Counted from the first letter of the stretch, positions 52,571 to 62,348 are shown. The stretch: DNA of 64,000 nt from Bradyrhizobium sp. BR13661 (GCF_029892425.1 NZ_JARXWB010000036.1:1-64000); one strand, 5' to 3'. Program-made: numbers and translations. The notes: generated by a model not told the origin, from the letters alone.

Positions 52571-53776
52571 ATGAGCACCGAGGCTCGTAAACCGCCACTC
52601 CAGATCGCCCTGAAGATCAGGCGCCTTCTGGGTGGCAAGGCAGGCTGGAACGGCGTCGCCGTCCAGTTTGCCTTCGCGGCAGTGCTGGGCTGGATCGCCT
52701 ATGAGATCGTCTCGAACGCCCGCGCCAACCTCGAAAACCAGCACATTGCCGCCGGCTTTGGTTTCCTCAGGAATAACGCCGGCTTCGACGTCAACCAGAC
52801 CCTGATCTCCTACACCGGCTCCGACACGTTCCTGCGGGTGTTCGTGGTCGGTCTCCTGAACACGCTCGTGGTCTCCGTGGTGGGCATCGTGTTCTCCACC
52901 TTGATCGGCTTCATCGTCGCGCTATGTCGGCTGTCGCCGAACTGGCTGGTGTCGCGCGTCGGCGAACTCTATGTCGAGCTGATCCGCAATTTGCCGCTGC
53001 TGTTCCAGATCCTGTTCTGGTACCTGGCGGTGCTCGCGGCGCTGCCCAACCCGCGGCAGAGCATCTCGCTGTTCGGCATCGCCTTCATCAGCAATCGCGG
53101 CCTCGTCATTCCGCAGCCGATCGGTCAGGCCGGACTCGATCCGTTCCTGGTGGTGCTGGCCTTCGGCGCCGTCGCGGCACTTGCGCTTCGCATCTACGCA
53201 CGGCGGGCGCTGTTCTTGCGCGGGCAGAGGATCCACATCTGGCCCTGGGTGCTGGGCCTCGTCATCGGGCTGCCGCTGGTCACGATGGCGGTGTTCGGTT
53301 TGCCCTTCACGGTCGAGCTGCCGCAGCTCAAGGGTTTCAATTTTGCCGGCGGCGCGCGGATCATTCCGGAATTCGTGGCGCTGACGCTGGCGTTGTCGAC
53401 CTATACCGCGGCCTTCATCGCGGAAATCGTACGCGCCGGTATCCTGTCCGTCCATGCGGGACAGATGGAGGCCGGAGCCTCGCTCGGCCTCAGCCGGGGC
53501 ACCACGCTGCGGCTGATCGTGGTGCCACAGGCAATGCGCGTGATCGTGCCGCCGCTGACCAACCAGTACCTCAACCTTACCAAGAACTCGTCGCTCGCGG
53601 TTGCGATCGGTTATCCCGACCTCGTCTCGGTGTTCGCCGGAACCTCGCTGAGCCAGACCGGGCAGGCGATCGAGATCATCGCCATGACGATGGGCGTCTA
53701 TCTCCTGATCTCGCTCGTCACCAGCGGCGCCATGAGCATTTACGGTTGGCGGATCAGCCGGAGCCTCGGTGCATGA
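52571..53776 (+). CDS. aapQ: General L-amino-acid ABC transporter permease AapQ
   Basis: 401 residues, HisM-type permease with ~8 membrane helices. AapQ features: the N-terminal NLENQHIAAGFGFLRNNAGF region and the EAA loop EIVRAGILSVHAGQMEAGAS. Its stop overlaps aapM by ATGA. Confidence 0.92.
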   Translation: MSTEARKPPLQIALKIRRLLGGKAGWNGVAVQFAFAAVLGWIAYEIVSNARANLENQHIAAGFGFLRNNAGFDVNQTLISYTGSDTFLRVFVVGLLNTLVVSVVGIVFSTLIGFIVALCRLSPNWLVSRVGELYVELIRNLPLLFQILFWYLAVLAALPNPRQSISLFGIAFISNRGLVIPQPIGQAGLDPFLVVLAFGAVAALALRIYARRALFLRGQRIHIWPWVLGLVIGLPLVTMAVFGLPFTVELPQLKGFNFAGGARIIPEFVALTLALSTYTAAFIAEIVRAGILSVHAGQMEAGASLGLSRGTTLRLIVVPQAMRVIVPPLTNQYLNLTKNSSLAVAIGYPDLVSVFAGTSLSQTGQAIEIIAMTMGVYLLISLVTSGAMSIYGWRISRSLGA

Positions 53777-55293
53777 CCGATATCACCGCGTCATCCTTTG
53801 TCCGTCAGGACCTGGTCGCCGAGCGTCCCGCGCCGATCAAGACCACGGGCGTCATCGGCCTGCTGCGCACGCGCCTGCTCAATTCGCCGACCAATATCCT
53901 GCTCACCATCGTCGGTGCGTTGCTGCTCTGGTTCACGATCATTCCGTCGGTCAAGTTCCTGATTGTCGATGCGGTCTGGACCGGCAACGATCGCGCGGCT
54001 TGCCTGCCCGAGAATGCTGGCTTTGCGGTGGGGGCCTGCTGGCCCTACATCCAAGCCAAGCTGCCGCAGCTCATCTACGGCTTCTATCCTGAATCCGAGC
54101 GCTGGCGGGTCAATTTGGCGCTGATCCTGGCGGCGGCCTTGCTGCTGCCCCTGCTGATTCCGCGCCTGCCGGCGAAGGGCCTGAACTCCACCCTGTTCTT
54201 CTTCGCCTTTCCGGTGGTTGCATTCTTCCTGCTGCATGGCGGCGGCATCAGCGGCTTCGGGGTCAGCTGGGCGGCCGGCCTGGGTGAACTGTTCGACGAC
54301 AGCATCGTGAGCGCCGGAAAGATCCTGGTCAGCCTGAGCAAGACATCGGCCATCGCGCCGTTGCTCTGGGTTGTCGGCAATATCATCGTGCTGGTCGGGA
54401 CTGCGATTCATTGGCTGATTTTCCCGCTGACCTGGCTGCGCGACCAGATCCAGGCGACGAGCCAGTCGGTCTGGCTCGATTTTGTCATCACGACGGCATT
54501 CGTCTCGCTGATTGCTTTCTTCCTCGGCGGCGGTATGCGCAGCGGCGGGCGCGCGCTTGCATGGAGCATCGCCACCTTTGTGGCCATTGCGGTCGTCATC
54601 AAGCTGATGGGACTCGACCACGGCGGCCTGCCGATCGTTGGCACGAACCTCTGGGGCGGCCTGCTGGTGACGCTGGTCGTGTCCGTGACAGGCATCGTCA
54701 CCTCGCTGCCGATCGGCATTGCGCTGGCGCTCGGCCGGCGCGCCTCGATCCCGCTGATCCGGATCTTCTCGATTGCCTTCATCGAGTTCTGGCGCGGCGT
54801 GCCGCTGATCACCGTGCTGTTCTTCGCCACCTATATGCTGCCGCTGTTCCTGCCCGGCAATTTCAGCGTCGACGGCCTGGTCCGCGCGCTGATCGGAATC
54901 GCGCTGTTCACGGGCGCTTATCAGGCCGAGAACGTTCGCGGCGGTCTCGCTGCGATCCCGCGCGGGCAGAGCGAGGCGGCGGCGGCGCTCGGCCTGTCCT
55001 GGTGGAGGACGACGTCGCTGATCGTGCTGCCGCAGGCGCTACGCCACGTCATTCCGAACCTCGTCAACAGCTTCATCTCGCTGTTCAAGGACACCTCGCT
55101 GGTCTCGATCGTGGCGCTGTTCGACTTGCTCGGCTCGCTGCGGGCCTCGTTCTCGGACCCGAAATGGTCGACGCCCTCGACGGCGTTCACCGGCTTCGCC
55201 TTCGCCGGCGTCATCTACTTTCTGTTCTGCTTTGGAATGTCGCGCTACTCGCTCTTCGTCGAGCGCCGCCTCAATGCTCACCGCCGCAACTGA
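53773..55293 (+). CDS. aapM: General L-amino-acid ABC transporter permease AapM
   Basis: 506 residues from the ATG at 53773. N-terminal helix, then a periplasmic CLPENAGFAVGACWPYIQAK motif typical of AapM/BztC, the EAA loop ENVRGGLAAIPRGQSEAAAA and a C-terminal RYSLFVERRL. It is about 100 residues longer than the usual AapM (~380-400). The extra part is a run of helices around residues 110-270 (LLLPLLIPRLPAKGL... LGGGMRSGGRALAW). I believe a long form occurs in Bradyrhizobium. Confidence 0.9.
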   Translation: MTDITASSFVRQDLVAERPAPIKTTGVIGLLRTRLLNSPTNILLTIVGALLLWFTIIPSVKFLIVDAVWTGNDRAACLPENAGFAVGACWPYIQAKLPQLIYGFYPESERWRVNLALILAAALLLPLLIPRLPAKGLNSTLFFFAFPVVAFFLLHGGGISGFGVSWAAGLGELFDDSIVSAGKILVSLSKTSAIAPLLWVVGNIIVLVGTAIHWLIFPLTWLRDQIQATSQSVWLDFVITTAFVSLIAFFLGGGMRSGGRALAWSIATFVAIAVVIKLMGLDHGGLPIVGTNLWGGLLVTLVVSVTGIVTSLPIGIALALGRRASIPLIRIFSIAFIEFWRGVPLITVLFFATYMLPLFLPGNFSVDGLVRALIGIALFTGAYQAENVRGGLAAIPRGQSEAAAALGLSWWRTTSLIVLPQALRHVIPNLVNSFISLFKDTSLVSIVALFDLLGSLRASFSDPKWSTPSTAFTGFAFAGVIYFLFCFGMSRYSLFVERRLNAHRRN

Positions 55294-55304
55294 TCGAGCT
55301 CGCC

Positions 55305-56045
55305 ATGTCCGCTGATCCCATCGTCAACATTTCCGGCCTCAACAAATGGTACGGCGAGTTTCACGTGCTGCGCGACATCGACCTCGCAGTCAGCAAGGGC
55401 GAGCGCATCGTGATCTGCGGCCCTTCGGGCTCGGGCAAGTCGACCTTGATCCGCTGCATCAATGCGCTCGAGGAGTTCCAGGAGGGCGAGATCGTCGTTG
55501 ACGGCATCGCGCTCGGGCCGAACCTCAAGCATGTCGACGCCGTGCGCCGCGAAGTCGGCATGGTGTTCCAGAGTTTTAACCTGTTCCCGCATCTCACCGT
55601 GCTCGACAATTGCACGCTGGCGCCGATCTGGGTGCGCAACATCCCCAAGAAGGATGCCGAGGCGGCCGCGATGAAATTCCTGGAGCGGGTCAAGATCCCG
55701 CACCAGGCCAACAAATTCCCGGGGCAAATGTCCGGCGGCCAGCAACAGCGCGTCGCCATCGCACGCGCCCTGACCATGAACCCGAAGGTGATGCTGTTCG
55801 ACGAGCCGACCTCGGCGCTCGATCCTGAAATGGTCAAGGAGGTGCTCGACACCATGGTTGACCTCGCGGAGGAGGGCATGACCATGCTGGTCGTCACCCA
55901 CGAAATGGGCTTTGCCCGCGAGGTCGCCAACCGCGTCGTGTTCATGGACGCCGGCCAGATCATCGAGGCGAACACGCCGAATGAGTTCTTCGCCGCGCCC
56001 CAGCACGCCCGCACCAAACTGTTCCTGAGCCAGATCCTGCGCTGA
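55305..56045 (+). CDS. aapP: General L-amino-acid ABC transporter ATPase AapP
   Basis: 246 residues. Walker A GPSGSGKST at 39-47, Q-loop FQSFNLFPH, signature MSGGQQQRVAIARAL, Walker B VMLFDEPTSALDPE, H-loop VTHEMGF. GlnQ/HisP-type. Ends the aap operon. A GATCTCCCGGGAGATC palindrome at 56044-56059 follows but lacks a T-run. Confidence 0.93.
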   Translation: MSADPIVNISGLNKWYGEFHVLRDIDLAVSKGERIVICGPSGSGKSTLIRCINALEEFQEGEIVVDGIALGPNLKHVDAVRREVGMVFQSFNLFPHLTVLDNCTLAPIWVRNIPKKDAEAAAMKFLERVKIPHQANKFPGQMSGGQQQRVAIARALTMNPKVMLFDEPTSALDPEMVKEVLDTMVDLAEEGMTMLVVTHEMGFAREVANRVVFMDAGQIIEANTPNEFFAAPQHARTKLFLSQILR

Positions 56046-56137
56046 TCTCCCGGGAGATCCCGGAGGCGCCGCCGAGCGGCCGGGGGCCCGAGCGAATCAG
56101 TTAGACTCTCCCTCAGCCATCCCTTCGGAGAGCGACC

Positions 56138-58381
56138 TTGCAGAGCAGCGCCGGTGCGCGCGCGTTCCAGAACGCGCGATTGCAGAAGAAATTCAAGAAG
56201 CAGGCGGAGGCGATCATCACCGCCGCGAACACGGCCTATGGCCAGGGCCGGTATGCGGAGGCCGAGGCGCTGTGCCGCCAGATCCTGAATGAGCTGCCGG
56301 AGCATTTCAGCGCCCTGCACCTGCTCGGATTGTGCGCTTTTGCGGCTCAGCAGTTCGAAGCAGCGAAACAGGCCCTCAAGCAAGCCGTGACCGTCGACCC
56401 GCGCTCGGCACAGGCGTTTTCCGATCTGGGAGCGACGCATTTTGCGCTCGGGCAATATGAGGACGCGCGCACCTGTCTGGAGAAGGCCATCGCGCTGAAG
56501 CCGAACTTCCCGATGGCCCTGGCCAACCTCGGCAATGCCCTGCTGCACCTGAACTGCGTCGAGCAGGCGATTGACGTCTACGATCGCGCGATCAAGCTGA
56601 AGCCCGACCATGTCGATGCGCTGTGCAATCGCGGCCTCGCGGAGCTGGCCGTGCAACGGTTCGAGCGCGCCAGACAGAGTTTTGAGCGTACCCTGTTGTT
56701 CCAGCCGCGACACGTGGAGGCGCAGGTCGGCAAGGGCCTGGTCAATATCGAGCTGAAGAACTACGACGAGGCCAGGAGCGCGCTGGAAACGGCGCTCGCG
56801 CTCAGGCCGGGCTCGGCGAAGATCCTGGCGAACCGCGGGCGTCTCAATCTCGAATTGTCGCGGCTGGACCAGGCGGCGGCGGACTTTGACGCAGCGCTTG
56901 CGCTGTCTCCCAGGCTCGAAGTGGCCCTGCAGGGGAAAGCGCAGGTCTCGCTCGACATGGGCAATACGGCACAGGCCATGTTGGCCTGCACGACCTTGCT
57001 CGAGGAAAATCCGCGCTCCGCGGTCGGGTTGGCGTTGCTGAGCGCCTGTTTCGCGAACCAGGGCGAGATCGCGTCCGCAATCGAACTTCTGGACGCGTCG
57101 GTGGCCATCACGCCGGATGCAGGATTGATCGGGCGAAAGATATTCTTTCTGGACTTTCTCACTGAGGCCGATTTCGCGGTCCAGCAGGCCGCGCGAAAGC
57201 ATTGGTGGGACGTGATCGGCACCAGATTGCCGCAAAGGACGCTGGCGCCGCGGTCGCTCGATCCCGACAGGCGGATCGTGATCGGTTATGTCTCCGCCGA
57301 GTTCTGGTATCACTCGGCGGCGTTCGCGCTGCTGCCGATCCTGCGGCATCATGATCGCACCAAGTTCGAAATCGTCTGCTACGCGTGCTCTTCGACGCAG
57401 GACGAGGTGACCGCCCAATTCAAGCAGCTGGCCGACACCTGGGTCGATGCCTGGCAGATGTCGGACGACCAGCTGGCCGATCGTATTCAGGCCGACAAGG
57501 TCGATATCCTGATCGACGTATCGGGGCATACCACCGGCAACAGGCTTCCTGTGTTTGCACGCAAGCCGGCCCCCATCCAGGTCACGGCCTTCGGACACGC
57601 GTCCGGGACGGGCCTTCAGACCATGGACTACGTGCTTGCGGATCCCGTCTTCATTCCGGAATCGGCGCGGCATCTGCTGGCCGAAAAGGTCTATGACCTG
57701 CCGTGCCTGAACACGCTGGATCCGATCCTGGATGTGCCGCCGTCAGAGCTTCCGATGCTCCGCAACGGTCACGTGACCTTCGGCGTGTTCAACCGCATCA
57801 ACAAGATCTCGGACGACGCGATCCGCGTGTGGTCGAGACTGATGCGCGAGGTGACGGGATCGCGGATCATCCTGAAACACACGCTGCTCGACGATCCCCT
57901 GGTGCGCGAGCGGCTCCTCGCGCGATTTGTGGCGCACGGGATTGGCGAAGGGAACATCACCTGCCTCGGCATGACCCCGCGCCACGAGCATCTCCGGGCC
58001 TTTGCCGAGGTCGACATTTCGCTCGATCCGTTCCCCCAGAATGGCGGCATCAGCACATGGGAATCGCTCTATGCCGGCGTTCCCGTGATCGCCAGGTTGG
58101 GGAACGCGTCCTCATCGCGCGCCGGCGCCTCGATCGTGGCGGCCGTCGGCCTCGACGACTGGATCGCCGCGGACGACGATGGCTACGTTGCAATTGCATG
58201 CAAGTTTGCGGCCCAGCCGGATCAACTGGCGAAGCTGCGCGCGGGACTGCCGGCTCAGATCGCAGCCTCGCCGGCCGGCAATGTCGAGATATACGCGGGC
58301 AGGGTCGAGGCAGGCTATCGCCAGTTCTGGCGTGATTATTGCGCTTCGGCGTCGCGGTCCAGCGAGGGCGCCGAACCCTAA
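56138..58381 (+). CDS. TPR protein with O-GlcNAc transferase (SPINDLY-like, GT41) domain
   Basis: 747 residues from a TTG at 56138 (GGAG upstream). Residues ~30-340 hold about eight TPR units (AEALCRQILNELPEHFSALH, EKAIALKPNFPMALANLGNA, DRAIKLKPDHVDALCNRGLA...). Residues ~380-735 are a GT41 domain: IVIGYVSAEFWYHSAAFALL, DILIDVSGHTTGNRLPVFAR, GVFNRINKISDDAIRVWSRL, and PFPQNGGISTWESLYAGVPV. Cytoplasmic; it probably transfers GlcNAc or a related sugar to Ser/Thr of proteins, such as flagellin or adhesins. No obvious substrate gene is adjacent. Confidence 0.88.
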   Translation: MQSSAGARAFQNARLQKKFKKQAEAIITAANTAYGQGRYAEAEALCRQILNELPEHFSALHLLGLCAFAAQQFEAAKQALKQAVTVDPRSAQAFSDLGATHFALGQYEDARTCLEKAIALKPNFPMALANLGNALLHLNCVEQAIDVYDRAIKLKPDHVDALCNRGLAELAVQRFERARQSFERTLLFQPRHVEAQVGKGLVNIELKNYDEARSALETALALRPGSAKILANRGRLNLELSRLDQAAADFDAALALSPRLEVALQGKAQVSLDMGNTAQAMLACTTLLEENPRSAVGLALLSACFANQGEIASAIELLDASVAITPDAGLIGRKIFFLDFLTEADFAVQQAARKHWWDVIGTRLPQRTLAPRSLDPDRRIVIGYVSAEFWYHSAAFALLPILRHHDRTKFEIVCYACSSTQDEVTAQFKQLADTWVDAWQMSDDQLADRIQADKVDILIDVSGHTTGNRLPVFARKPAPIQVTAFGHASGTGLQTMDYVLADPVFIPESARHLLAEKVYDLPCLNTLDPILDVPPSELPMLRNGHVTFGVFNRINKISDDAIRVWSRLMREVTGSRIILKHTLLDDPLVRERLLARFVAHGIGEGNITCLGMTPRHEHLRAFAEVDISLDPFPQNGGISTWESLYAGVPVIARLGNASSSRAGASIVAAVGLDDWIAADDDGYVAIACKFAAQPDQLAKLRAGLPAQIAASPAGNVEIYAGRVEAGYRQFWRDYCASASRSSEGAEP

Positions 58382-58491
58382 AATTTTACGCAATTCCGTG
58401 ATCGGCTAGAAAACATGCCGATGACGACACCCCGGCGCTTCACGCGTCCGAAAGCTGTTTCTGCGCATAAGGCGGCAAAAGGGGGTGTCAC

Positions 58492-59028
58492 ATGCTCGGT
58501 TTCGTGTTCGGACTTAATGCGCGCCTTGGGCGCCTGCATTTCTTCCTGGCCTCGGTCGCGCTGGCGATCGTGATGACGGCGATCTGCTTTGCGATCGCCC
58601 TGGCCGTGTTGCGCACCACGTCGCCGAGCATGGTCCACCCCGAGGATCTCACCCGGAATTGGGCGATCATCGGCGCGATGGTCTTCTTTGGTCTGGCAAC
58701 CTTCATGCTGCAATCGATGCGCATCCGCGACATCGGCTGGGATCCGGTCTGCGTGATCCCGGCCTGGATCGCGCTGATGATCGTCGACCACGTGGTGGCC
58801 GGCCGGTTTCCGGCCTGGGCCATCGGTCAGGAGCATCAGGGCACGATGGTCGGCGGGCTGGTCAATGTCGCACTTCTGCTGGCGCTCACCTTCTGGCCGA
58901 GTGCCGAGGGCGAGGGTGTCTACACCAACCCCTTCGAGCCGCCCGCGCGGGCTGTCACCAAGCCGTCGACGTCAGACCAGCGCCTCGCACGGGTATCGCA
59001 AGGCTCGCCGCGTCCAACCTGGAGTTAA
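58492..59028 (+). CDS. DUF805 membrane protein
   Basis: 178 residues. Starts with the DUF805 entry motif LNARLGRLHFFLASVAL. Four to five helices, MRIRDIGWDPVCVIPAWI in the middle (the R-x-x-D-x-G-x-x-P box) and a Pro/Ser-rich cytoplasmic tail. Function unknown. Confidence 0.85.
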   Translation: MLGFVFGLNARLGRLHFFLASVALAIVMTAICFAIALAVLRTTSPSMVHPEDLTRNWAIIGAMVFFGLATFMLQSMRIRDIGWDPVCVIPAWIALMIVDHVVAGRFPAWAIGQEHQGTMVGGLVNVALLLALTFWPSAEGEGVYTNPFEPPARAVTKPSTSDQRLARVSQGSPRPTWS

Positions 59029-59054
59029 GCGCCAGGAGTTAATTCGTTGGCGCT
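59028..59054. terminator. Shared hairpin at the ends of DUF805 and cysK
   Basis: AGCGCCA (59028-59034) pairs with TGGCGCT (59048-59054), 7 bp. The stem overlaps the stop codons of the two convergent genes, which are 24 bases apart. Confidence 0.5.
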
Positions 59055-60087
59055 AGACGAAGGGCAGCTTGATGTTGCTGCGCTTCTCCAGCCATTCAGG
59101 CACCGGCAGGTTCTTGGCGCGCATGAAGTCGGCATTGAACAGCTTTGACTGATAGCGGCTGCCGGAATCGCAGAGAATGGTGACGATGGTCTTGCCGGGG
59201 CCGAGCTGCTGGGCGAGCCGCATCGCGCCGACGATGTTGATGCCGGTTGAGCCGCCGAGACACAGGCCCTCGTGCTGGAGCAGTTCGTAGATCACCGTCA
59301 CGGCCTCGGCGTCCGGAATGAGGAAGGCATCATCGACCTTGGCGCTCTCGACGATCGCGGTTTTGCGGCCGAGCCCGATACCTTCCGTAATGGAGTCGCC
59401 GGGCGTCATCTTGACCTCGCCGGTCCTGAAATATTCGTACATGCCGAACCCCTGCGGATCGGCGCAGGCAATCCGGATGTCCTTGCTCTTCTCCTTGAGG
59501 AAACGGCTGGTGCCGGCGAGCGTGCCGCCGCTGCCGACCGAGCAGACGAAGCCGTCGATCTTGCCGCCGGTCTGCGCCCAGATCTCGGGACCGGTGGAGT
59601 CGTAATGCGCCTTGGCATTGTCGAGGTTGTTCCACTGGTCGGCGAACAGCACGCCGTTCGGCTCGGTCTTGCGCAACTCGTCGGCAAGACGGCGGCCGAC
59701 ATGCTGGTAGTTGTTGGGATTGGAGTAGGGCAGGGCCGGCGATTCCAGCAGCTGGGCGCCGCACAGCTTCAGGAAATCCTTCTTCTCCTGACTCTGCGTC
59801 TCCGGGATCACGATCAGCGTGCGATAGCCACGCGCGCTCGCCACCACCGCCAGCCCAATGCCGGTGTTGCCGGCGGTCGATTCCACCACGAGGCCGCCTG
59901 GCTTCAGCTCGCCGCGCTTCTCGGCCTCCATGATCATCCATTTGCCGGCGCGGTCCTTGACCGACTGGCCGGGATTCATGAACTCGGCCTTGCCGAGAAT
60001 GGTGCAGCCGGTCAGTTCGGAGGCGCGCTTGAGTTTGATCAGCGGGGTGTTGCCGATGGCTTCGACAACGTCGTTTTTGATGGTCAT
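59053..60087 (-). CDS. cysK: Cysteine synthase A family (PLP)
   Basis: 344 residues from the ATG at 60087 (MTIKNDVVEAIGNTPLIKLK). PLP Lys44 in NPGQSVKDRAGKW; TSGNTG-type loop here VESTAGNTGIGLA; SVGSGGTLAGTSRFLKEK for phosphate binding. The C-terminus is DSGSRYQSKLFN. Makes cysteine from O-acetylserine and sulfide. It is about 30 residues longer than E. coli CysK and ends KRSNIKLPFV, so a cystathionine-beta-synthase-like role is possible. Confidence 0.85.
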   Translation of the reverse strand: MTIKNDVVEAIGNTPLIKLKRASELTGCTILGKAEFMNPGQSVKDRAGKWMIMEAEKRGELKPGGLVVESTAGNTGIGLAVVASARGYRTLIVIPETQSQEKKDFLKLCGAQLLESPALPYSNPNNYQHVGRRLADELRKTEPNGVLFADQWNNLDNAKAHYDSTGPEIWAQTGGKIDGFVCSVGSGGTLAGTSRFLKEKSKDIRIACADPQGFGMYEYFRTGEVKMTPGDSITEGIGLGRKTAIVESAKVDDAFLIPDAEAVTVIYELLQHEGLCLGGSTGINIVGAMRLAQQLGPGKTIVTILCDSGSRYQSKLFNADFMRAKNLPVPEWLEKRSNIKLPFV

Positions 60088-60183
60088 GTCAGGCAATTAC
60101 CGGCTGGAGGCGAAAGTCGTCAGACCCTAAAGTAGGGTCGCCAGCCTTACAAGCGACCCCTTCCAACGCGAGGCTGCGAAGTC

Positions 60184-61413
60184 TTATTGCTGCTTTGCGA
60201 AGATGACCTGCCGGACGTCAATGTTGCCGGACAGGAATCCGGCCTCGCAATAGGCGAGATAGTACTCCCAGAGCCGCCGGAACCGGTCGTCGAATCCGAG
60301 CGGAGCAAGAGTAGGCCATGCTGTGCGAAAATTATTTCGCCAGCTGGCAAGCGTCTTGGCATAATCTTGCCCAAAGATCCGCTCGCGGATGACGGGCATA
60401 CTGAACCGATCCCCGAGCGACTTCAGCACCGCGGGCGAGGGCAGCATGCCGCCGGGAAAGACGTAGCGCTGGATGAAGTCGACCTCGCGACGGTAGCCCT
60501 GGAACAGCCGGTCCTGGATCGTGATGGCCTGAATCCCGGCAAGGCCACCCGGCAGCAGCCGGTCCCGCAGCTGGGCGAAATAGCGCGGCCAGAATGCCTC
60601 GCCGACCGCCTCGATCATTTCGATCGAAGCGATCCGGTCGTAGCGGTCGCGCTCGTCGCGATAATCCTGCAGTCGGATCTCGACCTGCTCGGCCAGGCCC
60701 GCATCGAAGATGCGCTTTTGCGCGAAATCCCGCTGCTCGGTCGAAATCGTCAGGCCAACGACGCGCGCGCCGTAGGTCTTGGCGGCGAATTCGGCAAAGC
60801 CGCCCCAGCCGCAGCCGATCTCGAGCAGCCTCTGGCCCGGCTTCAGGTCGAGGGCTTCGGCAAGGCGACGGTATTTGTTCGCCTGCGCGGTCGAGAGGTC
60901 CGTGGTCGAGCCCTCGAACAGCGCCGACGAATAGGTCATGCTCGGATCGAGCCAGGCCGAGTAGAACGCATTGCCGATGTCGTAATGGGCGTGGATGTTG
61001 CGCCGCGCCTGGCGGCGGGTGTTGCGGTTGAACCAGTGCTGCAGCATCTGCACGAACCGCATCAACGGCTTGTCGCGCAGCATGGCCTGGATCAAATCGT
61101 GGTTGACGCAGAAGAGGTAGAGAAACTGCGTCAGGTCGGGCGTATCCCAATCGCCGGCGAGATAGGCTTCGGCAATGCCGATGTCGCCGCCGTTGATCAG
61201 GCGCGATGCGACGCCGTAATTGTGCAGGCGCATCGCAGCATTCGGACCCGGCTCGTGACCGCCGAGCCTGATCACGCGACCGTCAGGCAGGGTGACATCG
61301 AGCGCGCCGCGTCGGAGCCGCGAGCCGAAGGTAAGCGCAAGACGAACGACACGCGGCAGGTCAGCGAGCGCTGTCTCTGCATTATCGGGCGTGACCGAGA
61401 CGACCGTCGACAT
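60184..61413 (-). CDS. cfa: Cyclopropane-fatty-acyl-phospholipid synthase
   Basis: 409 residues from the ATG at 61413; the frame extends to 61581, overlapping the next gene's end. An N-terminal domain (~1-110), a HYDIGNAFYSAWLDPSMTYS substrate loop, SAM-binding LLEIGCGWGGFAEFAAKTYG, the IEMIEAVGE helix, and FIQRYVFPGGMLPS. Methylates the double bonds of membrane lipids using S-adenosylmethionine. Last gene of a minus-strand operon with DUF1365 and FAD genes. Confidence 0.9.
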   Translation of the reverse strand: MSTVVSVTPDNAETALADLPRVVRLALTFGSRLRRGALDVTLPDGRVIRLGGHEPGPNAAMRLHNYGVASRLINGGDIGIAEAYLAGDWDTPDLTQFLYLFCVNHDLIQAMLRDKPLMRFVQMLQHWFNRNTRRQARRNIHAHYDIGNAFYSAWLDPSMTYSSALFEGSTTDLSTAQANKYRRLAEALDLKPGQRLLEIGCGWGGFAEFAAKTYGARVVGLTISTEQRDFAQKRIFDAGLAEQVEIRLQDYRDERDRYDRIASIEMIEAVGEAFWPRYFAQLRDRLLPGGLAGIQAITIQDRLFQGYRREVDFIQRYVFPGGMLPSPAVLKSLGDRFSMPVIRERIFGQDYAKTLASWRNNFRTAWPTLAPLGFDDRFRRLWEYYLAYCEAGFLSGNIDVRQVIFAKQQ

Positions 61414-61507
61414 CGGCGGATCCATCACCTGAACTGACACTGTACGGCCGTCAGCCAGACGCGCTTGTCTCGTTTCTTCGCCAAGCCCGAGCGCGCCCTG
61501 CAAACGG

Positions 61508-62344
61508 TCAGCGATTGATAATATAGGCGCGCGATTTGCCGGTCGCCAAGGTGGTTTCAGCATCCGGCTGCGCTGCGACATCGCGCCGTGGCACCAGCCG
61601 CGCCCCCTTCAGCCAGAGCCGCAGCGCCTCCCAATGGATCGCCGCCATGATCTTCAGGCTGACCAGCGGCAGGGCGAAGAACGATCGCAGCAGCGCGGGC
61701 GAGGTCAGGGCGCGGCGGCGGCCGTTGAACGTCGCCGCGAGCAACGGCCCGTCGTGGTCGGTCTCCAGGATGCGCAGCTTGACCGTGTCGGACGGCGGCA
61801 GCACCCGGAAAAGGTAGCGCATCGCCATTGGAATGAAGGGCGAGACGTAGAACAGCTTGTCCTGCTGCTGCCGCAGGCCTGAAATGTTCAGCTCGCCGGC
61901 CCTGACAGGCAGAATGTATGGATGAATCTCGCCAAAGGTGTTGCGCACCTCGTAGATCACCAGCGCCAGCCTGCCATCGGCGCCATGGCAGAAATAGACC
62001 GACAGCGGATTGAAGCCGTAGCCGAGCAGGCGGGGATAGCAGAGCAGCTCGACCCGGCCACGCCTAAGGTCGACGCCGTGAGCGGCAGCGCAGCGCTCGG
62101 CGTAGGTGCGCAGCGACGAGCCGTCGCGCGGGCCATGGTCCTTTTCGTGGAAACTGTAGAGTGCGGCGCGATTGACGCCGAACAGCGCCGACTGCCTGTT
62201 AGCCTCATCCAGCCGGTCGAGATCGATCAGGAGGCTCACGACGCGGTAGCTGAAGCGATGGCCCATCGGCTTGAGCCGCGCATGCATGACATCGCCGAAA
62301 TAGAGCGAGGCGGCGTCTGAGGTTGGGAGTGCAGTCGTCACCAT
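61508..62344 (-). CDS. DUF1365 family protein
   Basis: 278 residues from the ATG at 62344, four bases after the FAD gene stop. Conserved DUF1365 motifs: YFGDVMHARLKPMGHRFSYR, DLDRLDEANRQSALFGVNR, YPRLLGYGFNPLSVYFCHG, VRNTFGEIHPYILPV, and FYVSPFIPMAMRYLFRV. Always found near CFA-type methyltransferases; thought to act in lipid modification. Soluble or weakly membrane-bound. Confidence 0.9.
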   Translation of the reverse strand: MVTTALPTSDAASLYFGDVMHARLKPMGHRFSYRVVSLLIDLDRLDEANRQSALFGVNRAALYSFHEKDHGPRDGSSLRTYAERCAAAHGVDLRRGRVELLCYPRLLGYGFNPLSVYFCHGADGRLALVIYEVRNTFGEIHPYILPVRAGELNISGLRQQQDKLFYVSPFIPMAMRYLFRVLPPSDTVKLRILETDHDGPLLAATFNGRRRALTSPALLRSFFALPLVSLKIMAAIHWEALRLWLKGARLVPRRDVAAQPDAETTLATGKSRAYIINR

Positions 62345-62348
62345 CGCA

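Noticed and set aside
55361..57673. 770-codon minus-strand frame across aapP and the TPR/GT41 gene
   Set aside because: Spans two well supported plus-strand genes; composition artefact.
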